The notes beneath the pieces were generated by a model, which worked only from the letters and a program-made list of their open reading frames with translations, ran no database searches and had not been told where the DNA came from. This document shows positions 10,829 through 21,499 of a DNA stretch of 64,000 nt, piece after piece. Both the position numbers and the translations under genes were made by a program. The number at the start of each line of letters is the position of its first letter. The stretch's first letter is position 1. This DNA is from Myrica gale (lineage: Eukaryota > Streptophyta > Magnoliopsida > Fagales > Myricaceae): positions 15,094,068 through 15,158,067 of the forward strand of contig OZ005617.1 of the NCBI GenBank assembly GCA_963930655.1, written 5' to 3'.

Positions 10829-11054
10829 TGGTAGCTCTACCACTGGGTGGAAAGTGCAAGTCAAGCCTTGACAAGCACCTCTCATAGCGGAGGTTAAGAG
10901 ACTGCAACCTCATATGCGCAATAATCCCTAAGGGCTCATCTCCGGACCGGCGTAGTCCAGTAATTATCCGATTCTGTGTGACAGTAATAGAAACACTCAG
11001 GACTACTTACGCAAGACCTTTAGGTTAGGCGGCCTAAAAAAAAGAAAAAAAAAA
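10829..11054 (+). repeat. SINE-like retroposed sequence with A-rich tail
   Basis: The block starts with a tRNA-head-like TGGTAGCTCTACCACTGGG and ends in an A-rich tail (about 11035-11054). TAAGG occurs on both sides (10824-10828 and 11055-11059), consistent with a short target duplication. Box B is poor (GGTTAAGAGACTG), so the class is uncertain. Confidence 0.35.
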
Positions 11055-11059
11055 TAAGG

Positions 11060-11440
11060 CAGGATTAGGGGATGTTGTTCTGCTTGAATTCGTTGTAACA
11101 TATTAAAATGGGGAGGGGAAAAAGAAAAAAAAAGGAATCAGTGGTTGTGGATTATGTTATTTTATTGCAAAAATATTGAACTTTGGCCTGGTTGGTACGA
11201 AGAAAGAAACAAAACATTAGTGAAGAAAAATACATGATTCCTGTCTATATATATTTATGATCCACAAAATAAACTTTTGTATATGTATACATGCTTTTTT
11301 TTTTCTAAGCAAAATAGAGAATGAGGAGACCAGCGTAGCAATCATCTCTGGGCATGACCATAGAAACTCCCTCCGCTCCACTCTCGAACTCATGACCTTA
11401 GAGAAAATGAACAATGAATGGGTACCAACTGGGCTACAGC
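11060..11440. other. Unassigned spacer
   Basis: No gene recognised. Contains several A runs. It ends at the left copy of the hAT target duplication (CCTGCTGG, 11441-11448). Confidence 0.4.
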
Positions 11441-11448
11441 CCTGCTGG

Positions 11449-12907
11449 CAGAGGCGGAAGGAAGGGGTAGCGACCCTGGGCGGCCGCTACCCCTCACGCC
11501 ACCTAAAAAAAAAATTTCATTACTTTTTAAAAAAAAAAATTAAGTTGGCCTGAACCCGATACCCCTGAAGCTCAGGCCCAGACCAACTATACATATGTTT
11601 TACACATAAAGTCTGGCCCGATACCCCTGACCCAGGAAAACTGCAATAACATCGTCTGACATTTTCTATCCGTCCACACAGCAGAAAGGAGCTAAAGTGG
11701 CACCATTAGTCCTCACTCCTCTCACTCTCTCATTTTTCGCTTTTTTCCCTTGTTTTTGCATATTATATTAGAAAAAAAAAACTTAAAAGCTCCGATTGTA
11801 ACTTTTTGCATTTTTCCACGTAATTTTTTGCAAAAAAAATATTGTTCAATTATTTGGATAGTACGGTTGCAGTTTGTTCTCGCGACCCACTTTTTTCCTT
11901 CCCTGGGCATACCCTCGCTGGGTGTTTGTGAAAGTCTCGATGTCTGATCATAAGGGCCAGGTGTTGTTTCCTCTATTCAGAGGTACAATAGTATGTGGAC
12001 TTAGATCTCCACTATGTATGAACGTTAAATTAGTCAAAGAATGAAAGAAAAAAACAACGAAGAAAAAGTTGATTGCCAAAATTTGCAGAACAAATGCAGG
12101 GTCGCTACCCCTTCCTTCCGCCACTGCCTCCTGCCTTTCTCTTTTCTGTTTCTCACACCTCTCACTTTCTCACTCAGCCACTACCGCACTAGCCACCGCC
12201 GCAGGTCTGGGCACTCAGCCATGATTTAATTATATTTACAAATTTAATTATTGTTGTGATTTTTTGATGATTTTTATGAATTATGGATTTTTTAATTAGG
12301 AATTTGATGAATTTTTTGAATTAGGAATATGTGAATTAGATATTTGATGAGTTTTGTGAATTAGAGATTTTATAAATTTTGTAAATTAGAAATGTGTGAA
12401 TTTTGTGGGTTGTTGGAAGTGCTGGGATAGTGGGATATGTTGTTGAATTTTTCATGAAAGGTTCCTTGTGGAATTGGCAATTGTTGTACTGTTTTGCTTT
12501 TGTGGAATTGATTGTCATCTATTTTTCACTGTTTATTTGCATCTCCACATGTGTTTATGAACAGGAGACTTCACTTTGCATCTCCACATGGCTTTTAGTC
12601 TCTGGAATATAATATATTGATACATTCACTTTATTTTATTTTATTTAGATAATGAATAAGTTTGTCACAAGAGAACGAAGCTGTTTTGTAACATTTTCAA
12701 AAGATGCAAAATCGTAGGATGCAATTGTCACATCTCAGTCGCAGTACATAGCACAGTACATGTATTGAAATATTTTTAATGCTTTAGTCTTTAATTTTTG
12801 ATATTGTAATTGTAAGACAATTTTTAGCATTATAAAGGAAAATTTTTTTTTGTCATTTCGTCCTTAGAATTCGACCCCCCTGAATTTTGATCCTGGTTCC
12901 GCCAATG
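11449..12907. mobile_element. Non-autonomous hAT-type element with a third internal terminus
   Basis: The left end CAGAGGCGGAA and the right end reversed CATTGGCGGAA form the terminal repeats. A perfect 8-bp duplication CCTGCTGG flanks the 1,459-bp element (11441-11448, 12908-12915), as expected for hAT. No transposase is encoded. A 30-bp inverted copy of the left end lies inside at 12097-12126 and is followed by CCTCCTGC, which matches the flanking duplication at 6 of 8 positions. The element therefore looks like a shorter hAT (11449-12126) joined to, or nested with, a longer one. Confidence 0.8.
12097..12126 (-). repeat. Internal inverted copy of the hAT left terminus
   Basis: Read in reverse it is CAGTGGCGGAAGGAAGGGG and on to GACCCTG. 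It matches the element's first 30 bases (11449-11478) with one mismatch. Confidence 0.85.
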
Positions 12908-12915
12908 CCTGCTGG

Positions 12916-13550
12916 TCTGTATATACATGCTTTACTGGTGTATAGTTACCTATACATTTGCATGTGTGTCCGTGTCTGTACAACCATAAATATAATCTGT
13001 GTCAGATGGCTTTCTCGGCCGTCTCTTTCGTGAGTGCATAAAGTTGGTAGCATAATTCATACGCAATAGATGAAAACGCCCATAATCAAGGGCACCTTGG
13101 ATTCCTTCTCTAACAGAGAAAGGTTGATGCGTTCCCCCTCCTGGCTGGGCTTCTGTTTTTGTCCTGAGCTCGTATTGTTTAGTCATTGGTGCTACTCGTT
13201 CGATTTCTTTTGCTCTTTCTCTTTGTTATTTGTTTATTGTTGCCAGCTTTGTAGAGATCCCTTCCAAGAAGGTTTTGTTAACTTTGAGCTGACAACCGAT
13301 TCGGTCTAAGGAAATAGAAGACAGGACAGAGTTAAAAAAAAAGGCAGATCAGAATGATTGTAGCAAAGAATTGGCAGAGCTTACATCTCTTTCTCAGACA
13401 ACGAGAGATAACATCAGAGGTTCAGAGAGAAGAGGAGCTGGAGCTCCAAGCGCATGTGATGCCCATGTAGCAGCAAGGAAGTGAAACAATCATTCTGGAG
13501 ACTTTTGGTAGCATAAAGTGTGAACAAATTTAGAAAGCCCTTTCCTTGTC
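12916..13550. other. Unassigned spacer
   Basis: No gene recognised. Short open stretches on both strands at about 12950-13310 have no visible domain. Confidence 0.4.
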
Positions 13551-13668
13551 TGTCATTTGGCCTTGAGCCTTCTCAACCCCAAAAACTAACTCTAGGTGAG
13601 ATTTTTCTCTCACACTTATAAACTAACCATCAACCCCTTCCACAACGGATGTGGGACAAATTCCAACA
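13551..13668 (-). repeat. Isolated TRIM-type LTR remnant
   Basis: On the minus strand the block starts TGTTGGAATTTGTCCCAC and ends AAATGACA (TG...CA, 118 bp). The start resembles those of short plant terminal-repeat retrotransposons in miniature. There is no matching 5-bp duplication (TTGTC and GGTTT) and no second LTR, so this is a remnant call. Confidence 0.4.
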
Positions 13669-15029
13669 GGTTTCACATGTATTTAAGGAGGATAGAAGAT
13701 TATTCACCTAAGAAATGTGTCACGCCCCAAAAATCAACATTGAAATTTTCATTAAAACAACTTTGAGACATCATCTCCTTTATTCTAAATGAAAACATCA
13801 TCAAAACTTCAATGCTTTAAAATAATACTACTTCCGCCCGCATGCCATCTAAGTATCATCCTTGTCACGTTCTTCAAAAATCTCTGAAAGTGGGAAAAAT
13901 AATAACGGAGTGAGTTCGACAACTCAGTAAGCAGAGAATAAAAATATATATCATTTTCTTTGAAAATAATATTCAATTCAGTGACCAGAAATACAGAAAA
14001 TAAAATAGCTTTTCAGAAAATTCCCTTTGGCATCAACAGTAAGCCACATTGACCCCTGTGGCAGGGTTGTGCAACGACTTAACCGGCGGCCAAACCGAAT
14101 TAAGCCAACAGAAAGTGGAGTTTGCCCTACTAAGACTTAGCCACGTACGCTAAGTGTGCACTAGGGAAAAACTCACACAAAAACCAATCTGAGGAATGAG
14201 CGCACCAGTAATCAGTAATGAGTTGGTACCAACAGCAGCAGTAATTAGTAATCAGTAATTAGAACATCGCCTCGGGGTTTGAAAACAATATAATATATAA
14301 AATCAGAACTCAGATTCAAAATCAGAAATGATGTTCAGCAGAATACAGAATCTGTGAGAAATAATTCAGAACAGTCATATAAACAATCTTTGTAGGTCTT
14401 TTAAAATTCCAAATTTGTTTTTAGAATAACATAAACTTGCAATAAAATATTTTCCACAAAATCGTTTATGAAAACGTGTTCATAATTTTTGAAGAAAACA
14501 ATATAGTAGCTCCGCTTACCCAATTTGCTTCGATAATCGAACCGCTCTAAAATCCACGTATTGCAGCGACCCAAAAGAACCGAAGAAAATCTAGAAACTC
14601 AACAATGATCGAAATTGACCTAGAGAGAAAGAGAGAGAGAGAGAGATCTCAAAAATGATAGAGAATTCACGTTTGAGAGGTGTGAATAATCTGTGAGCGG
14701 GATGTCCCTTTCATAGGCCGAATCAAAGTGTAACAACCCCAAATCGTTGCCCTTTCGAAATCCTCCATTAACCACCATAAATCGCTTGATTTATTGAGAA
14801 AACGTCAAGATCCTAACAATGGAGTTGAAAGGCCACGAAAATCAGTCGAAAAGGTGCTAAAACGGATGAGAAATCGAAGAGAGAGAGAGATTTTGATGAG
14901 AGAGAAACTGAAGGGTTGAAAACGGCGGCTAGGGCAGAAGAATCGAGATTCCAAAGTTTGGTGAAGAAGAAGATCAAAACACACCGTTTTACTTAAAAAT
15001 CCAATTCGGGCAAAACGTGTTTAAATAAA

Positions 15030-15112
15030 ATAAAGTTTCAATGCGCGCCTCAGTGGTCCAACTGCGTTTTGCCATCCCCCAGCGTCTGGGTTCGAATCCC
15101 CGCGTGACATAT
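15030..15112 (+). repeat. tRNA-like module within the solo LTR
   Basis: Box-A-like GCCTCAGTGGTCCAACTGC is followed about 35 bp on by box-B-like GGGTTCGAATCCCCG. The acceptor stem does not pair properly, so it is not a functional tRNA gene. It is antisense to the inferred LTR direction. Confidence 0.5.
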
Positions 15113-15167
15113 TTTTCGAAATAAAGCTGCTAACCTTTAAATATATTCAACTGCGTATAAACTAACA

Positions 15168-15240
15168 AGTCGCGTGCCTGGTCTAGTGGTCTTCTCCTGT
15201 TAAAACCTTAAGTCTGGAGTTCGACTCCAGCCTTTGTCAA
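15168..15240 (+). repeat. Second tRNA-like module within the solo LTR
   Basis: Box-A-like TGGTCTAGTGGTCTTCTCC and box-B-like GGAGTTCGACTCCAGCC. The latter folds as a T-arm, but no full cloverleaf forms. Same direction as the module at 15030. Confidence 0.5.
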
Positions 15241-15282
15241 AACCTCTCCTTTTTTAAAAAAAAATTGGGTTCTCACAAAATG

Positions 15283-15690
15283 TATGGCCAAGAGTTCCAA
15301 TAATTGCTTCTGCATAATAAAGAAGCAAAAAGAATGAAATTTGACAAAGCAAATTACTTGGATTGTGAAACTACACTGCTAAAGAGACTCGAGTAGTTCC
15401 CACTTAGAGATAGTTTGCATGTGGCATTGTGTTAGTCTCCCATGATGCAAGCCAAATCACACTGCATAATTTGAAGATCTGCAAGTTTTGGAAATTAAAA
15501 TTCTAAGCTTTGAGTCTGGACGCCACATGGTATGTCAAGCAGATGCAAGAATCTCTCCAAAAGTAAAATCAGTGGTTTCAAGTTCCAAACCAAATTTGCT
15601 GAGGTATGTGCCAAAAGTAGTTTACGAGCAGAGGATACCAATTATCCTATTACTTCTTTTTCTTTTTCTTTTTGTCAGTGCTTAGACTGA
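15283..15690. other. Unassigned spacer
   Basis: No gene recognised. A 65-codon open stretch (15488-15685) has no supporting features. Confidence 0.4.
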
Positions 15691-16372
15691 TGTGTAATTG
15701 ATCACACCATTAGATAAATCATAGAAAAACAAACAAACAAACACACAGAGAACACCAAAACTTAACGTGGTTCTCCAAGTGTGAAGTAAATCCATAAACA
15801 GAGACGATAGGAAAAAATCACTAATTAACAAATTAAGAGTACAAACAAACAACAAAGAAATCACTCCAAATTTGCTTAGAAAAAAAAACTTCAAATAACC
15901 TAAACTCAAATACACTCAAATCTCATTCTTTCATACAAGAGAATCTATTACCCTATAAGTCTCTTGTTAAGCCACATATAGAGACCAGAGATTCGTGCAA
16001 CGTTGATGCTCTCCAGTATTCGTGAGACACACCAACTTGCCCTCCCCAATTCTTTGAGATTCGTGTAACGTTGGTGTAGTGTTCTCTAATAGCTGCGAGA
16101 CACACCAATGTGCCCTCCTTAATTTTCTTCTCTCTAAATTATAATCTCTATAACACTCTTTTCTCTTTTATTCTTGAAAACTCAATTTTAATATGAAAAG
16201 AACTCCTACTCTCAACGTGTTAAGGGTTGTATCTACCGTAAAAAATATTCGTTGGGGATTTTTGGAGAAAACAAGAACTCTTCGATTTGTTTCTCTGTCC
16301 GCAACATTCTAGGGCTCACATGGTAAAATCCAAGGCAAACTCAACCTAAGCAAACAAAAAACTGATTACACA
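15691..16372 (-). repeat. LTR-like block with perfect 8-bp inverted ends
   Basis: Starts TGTGTAAT and ends ATTACACA. It contains a plant-LTR-like segment (CTTAACGTGGTTCTCC, about 15762) and two diverged copies of a unit of about 70 bp (GAGATTCGTGCAACGTTG at about 15988, and again with small changes at about 16048). The bases outside the ends (ACTGA, ATAAG) do not match as a duplication, so a solo LTR is possible but not proven. Confidence 0.4.
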
Positions 16373-19300
16373 ATAAGAATAGCGTTCATCAATTTCAATT
16401 TTCAGAAAAAAAGTGAGCAACTTTTCTCTGGGTAGTGTTCTTTCTGGCCAAAGCCCTACATTTTCTTTGTCCCTCTGGAATGCTTTCCCTTGGGAACTCG
16501 GTGCCTGAAGGCAGCTACATCAAAACTTTAGGAGGACACTTGGTTGCTCCGAAAGCAATCTAGACGTACAGCGCATCCTACGGCTACGGAATGGGGTTTT
16601 TTCTCGTCCTCCTAATCTCTGGTCATTTTCTTCGTATCAGTACTCAAAGACCTTTTACCCTCTCATGCTAGACTACTTTAGGGGTTGGATTCTCTTTGAT
16701 TTCCGGGTTTGAAAGTTCGGGACAAAGCTATTTTGTATCATTAAAATCAATTAAAAAAACAATCTCACATAATTTAAGGGATCAAATTGTAATATAGAAT
16801 GAATTAGAGAAGCAAATTAGGGCTTTATTTTTTTTATTTGGGGGGGGGGGGGGGGCTAATGTTATAGTATCAATGGTAGTATTAGATAATTACCTGATTG
16901 GAATCATCGAGAATCGCCACCAGAGAGGCAGAGATTTTGAAAAACCAGGTCAATGTGTTCTAAATGGGTCCTAATCCTCCAGTGAAAAGCCACTTTGACC
17001 CACCGTTGGGATGGAGTTTCAATCCTCAAATCTTTATATTATAAGTTGGAAAAGAAAGTCAAAACTGTGCTTAAGCAAACATTTTCCCACCACCAAAAGA
17101 ATTATACATATATTTTTCTCCCAATTGATTGGGCTAGAAAATTTGGCCCCTTCGTGATTGCTTTTTGATGGGCAAAATCAAAGGGCCTTATGATTAAAAG
17201 AGGCCCATATTGCGCTCACTTCCTTCACTTGAACAGCACTCCAATGGCTCCATGAATGATTTGACAATAAAACGAAATATGATCATCATCGACCTTGTTT
17301 GGTGTTAAAAACTTCACTTCCACTACACTCTTCTCATCTCAGACATGCACTATTTAATATGAAGAGATGATTAGGTTTGGTTCCAGTTAATGTAGGCGAG
17401 GCCCAATCCTTTCCCAAATAGTAATCAGTCTTTCTAGAAGCTTTTCATCATTTGTTAGCAGATTTTAATCCTAACTTTCAACATTAAAAATTGCTAATCA
17501 AAGTGTTAACAGTCCTAAGCTTTTAGTCCCGTGTTATCTCCTTACTCCTTTTACAGTTTCATTCTAAACTACCAATTTTTGACCTTACATCTCTAAACTG
17601 TGAGAAAAAAAATCTGGAAAGACATGGGGTGTACAGATCTTGTGGAAACCTGTCTCCTCTTCCCGATTGGCTTGTGGAAGCATCTAATGATGATCTTCCT
17701 TGTATAATAGAAGCAAGAAGCAGCAAAAAGCATGAAAGATTTAACTGAGGAGTGTCTCCTAGTCCTTGTAAGTTGTTTTAAATGCAAGCATGGTGCCCCC
17801 ATTGGAGAAGGTTGAAATGACAGTTGGGATCACAGCACATTAGATATCTACTAATCATGAGACACATGGACCACACGCATTTTAACATATTTAGGTACTG
17901 CGTAGGGAAGATTTTACTCGCAAGCATATCAAACCACATGCACTTGGCATATCCGGAACCGGATATGATGCGTAAGTCAAAGGGAAGCACTCATGGATTG
18001 TCAGAAGATGGGCATCCATAACATGGAGAATGAGATCGTTTTGTAATGGTCGAGACGCTGCTGCTGATCACGTTCACATGTGGCTCTCTATGATGGCAAA
18101 AGAAGACCAAATTTCCACCTTGGGGTTGGCTGCTGTAATGCTCCGACCGTTCAGAGTTCAGACAACCCCTCTCTTCATCTAAATTTGGATTCTCAAAGAT
18201 GAGTTTATAGAAGTTATTTTCTGATGATACCAAATCTAGGTTACTTAACCCGTCATGAAAAAGGCTCATAGTAATGGCCCAATCTAAAAGACCCAATTCC
18301 GAGAGCTCAATATTTTGGGCCAATATTCATTGGTGAGAACCCGTCAAAACTCAATGTATTATATACGTAAGAAACCACCCACTACCGACGATCGTCTTAA
18401 GCACGATACTTAAGAAGCTACCCACAATATCTACGATATGAGCAGTTAAGGAAAATATCTACGACATAAGAGGCAAGTGGAAAAAACAAGTATAAAAGAG
18501 GATGAAGCGATGAAAGAAAGGTGTGCAATCTGGAGCTAAGAAAATTAATATTGAGATAAAACAAAGACTCACTTAACCATCGGATGACTAATTCTTGCAG
18601 GATGGTGTGTAGGTTGATCTTCGAGGAAACAAGAAGTTCAAAGAGTGAAGTTGCTCAAGTTGGTCATCATAAATCAACTGGTTCATCATTTTCAGAGAAC
18701 AATAGCAACCAATCTTAATTATTAGGCGTAGTATTGCTTGGCGCTTGTTGCTCGTGAAGAAATTGAGTACTCTTTTGACTAACAAACCAAGTAGTCACCT
18801 GCAGTATTGTGCTTGAAAATTGGAAACGATTTGTATGCATTTTCCGGTGATGTGAAGCCCCATCCATTTATTTTTTGATTGAAGAGATTAGAATCGCCTA
18901 ATTCAAAGCTTTAGTCCGGAGCCCAGCAAGGCCCCCGAGTTAAAAGGACTTGTTGGAAATGCTCGACCACAGAAAAGCACACGCACAACTATAGAACCAA
19001 ACTGCTAATTCACTATAAACTCTCCTTGAGCTCTGCAAGGAAAACGAGATTGAGGAAACTGGCGAGCAAGAGAAATTTTGGAGTGGCTGATTAAAGGAAA
19101 GTTTTACATGGGCCATGACATCACTAATGACTACTTGTTCTCCTAAGTTCTAACCTTTGGAAGAGTAAGTTAAAGCTGTATATTACAAAATTCTGTTTTC
19201 CTTTTTTTACCAGCTTACAACATGAAGAAATAATGGGTTACAAAGACAAAATAAGGGCGAAAAAATTGCAAAAAACAGATATCTAGAAAGAATAACGTCT

Positions 19301-19378
19301 GGTGGCAGCAGGAACTTAAAATACCTTCTCAGTTTATTGGCTATGAAAGAAAGAAGGAAAAAGATGCATGTATGAATG
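16373..19378. other. Repeat-like spacer downstream of the GT31 gene
   Basis: No coding gene recognised. A run of 16 G lies at 16840-16855. The stretch at about 18340-18790 has a TATA-like TATAAAAG (18492) and the phrase CTTAACCATCGGATG (18574), which resembles gypsy LTR R/U5 regions, so a decayed LTR is likely there. The GT31 3' UTR probably occupies the last few hundred bases. Confidence 0.4.
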
Positions 19379-21468
19379 CTAGTCATCGGACGCCATAGTT
19401 GGGCTCTTTGAGCAGCTCTCCATTTGATGAAGCTCTAGTAGCCTCTTTTCGGGTTCACAGAGCCCTGCATGAAGAGCAATGTTATGCACTAAATATTCCT
19501 CTGCTCGAGTAAATATAACGTCATTGAAGAATAACCAATCGTTATAGAAGAATGTTATCCTCCTCACTATCCTGAATTTCATCATGTGACCATATGAAAT
19601 AAAAAGTGATCTTATAGCATAGACTCATGCCTTTATCATAGGCAGATTGTGTTTATATATCAAGCAAGAACTTTCCCTCATCATTCTTTGCAATGACTCT
19701 AGCCTTCTGTGACTGGTTACCTTATTTCTTTTTAAATTGTCATCATCACTACTACAAACTAAATGCCAAAAGGATAATTATGCTTAAAAAGGTAGACAAA
19801 TTTATCTCCATCAGAAACCCAAATCCTCTGTATGGTGGTATCTACTACAGCCACCCACGCATCAGGTGGACTTTTTTGAGGTTCCCATAACCCCTAGTAT
19901 CTGCACTTAAGTCTATAAAGGAAGTTTTGACCCTTGGATTAATCTTCATTAGCTACTTCAATTGTTTTTTGGGCAAGAAACACCAACCTGAACACTTCGG
20001 AATATCCCAGACAGCAATAGATGTCTGCGTACACTGTGGCTCACACAGTGCTTGATCATTCTCATGATTGACATTCATTGCAAGCATCCATGCCCCAATT
20101 GTTACATCTTCATTGCTGAACATCCTAAAACTGAAATATCGAACAAGATGGAACACATTATAGGAATATGATTCTACTATCTCCCTGGGGCAAAGGGCCA
20201 AATTATTTAAGTATAGACAAATAACAATGAAGCCCACCTATTAGTACCTAACAAGAGATTTATTCCAAAAAACATTATGTTTCAGAAGGCATATGATTTG
20301 ACCGTGTCTTTCGAAAGACGATGTTTATCTTTAAACTTCGACATTGGGGGTACTAAGTCAAGGGTCTTAACACGAAATCAACCTAAATAAATGAAAATAT
20401 CTTCGGCCAGGGGCATATTCTATATCTAATAAGAGCTGATCCAGTTGAGAGGCCAACAAAACATCCCGTCATTTGGACAACTGAAATAGCAGGTGACCAT
20501 GAGCACATAACTTCCTGTGATTTGGGCTTTCTCTCATCTGGAGAGGAGAGGAGGAAAGCTTCCACAGACTGACAGATTATTTTTTTCAGGAAAGAAGGGG
20601 GAAGAAGGCTTCAGTAAACAGGTTTTCACAAGCACAAGAAGCTAGGCGTTTACTAAAACCTACTCTGTCTTGATTTCAAAGTTTTGTCAAGAAAGCAGCA
20701 AGATAAGCAAACACCCAGCTCTCCATCATAGACACATTTACACTGAGATACTTAGCCAAATTTAAGCCATAGGTGCTGCCAACAGGTAGTAGTACTTTTT
20801 ACCAATTTAACAACTCATCGGAGAAAAACAATAGTAGACACATCCATCCCCCTTGGCTCAGGTGGGCTGGAGTATATCTTCTGTTCAAACCATGCATTGA
20901 CAAAAAAAAAACAATTCGCAAATAGAGAGTGAGAAATGAAGATCGGGGATGTATATAAGTCTGCAGAATATGCATGTTCTGATTATGAACATCAAATACA
21001 TAAATAAATATTGGTAGATGACTGAAACAAAGAAGTGTTTGAATGTATTGACTCTAAGCAGGAGGGTACCAGCAAAGAAAAAACTTGCCTATTGTTTCTA
21101 AGAGCAACCAAGCTTGCAACGACATCGGCAGAAAGTGCATATATTGGGCCATAAGCATGAAGAAAGTACTCCTTTCCAAGCAAATAGGATAGAGGCTCGT
21201 ACCTGCATTAATTTAGCTGATCTGATCAGGTCCTTAAGGCACTAATAAATGCAACATGTCTAATATAGGCCCACAAATAGCAGTAAGATATGCATCATTG
21301 ACCATTTAGCATCTTCAATTTAGATAATCTCCCTTCGGCTAAACAGGTTTGAACCCAATGCAGGAAGCTGATAGATTAGCATCATTAAATATCACATCAT
21401 GCTTCTTCTTTTTTCCATCTATTTGGTTAGATGGAGCAGCATCAAATAGTTATTATTTCAAATAATGA

Positions 21469-21499
<31 letters not shown>

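Larger units (their letters stand above)
13718..15277 (-). mobile_element. Solo LTR, 1,560 bp (probably Ty3/gypsy)
   Basis: Ends TGTCACGCCCC and GGGTTCTCACA (TG...CA), flanked by an exact 5-bp duplication AAATG (13713-13717, 15278-15282). No coding sequence, primer site or polypurine tract is present, so it is the product of LTR-LTR recombination. Minus orientation is preferred because its minus-strand start, TGTGAGAACCCA, matches the fragment at the window start. It contains a GA microsatellite (about 14625-14646) and two tRNA-like modules close to the 15277 end. Confidence 0.88.

Noticed and set aside
15030..15240. Two possible tRNA genes
   Set aside because: Box A and box B are good, but acceptor stems and anticodon arms do not form; they lie inside a solo LTR and recur in a second LTR copy.
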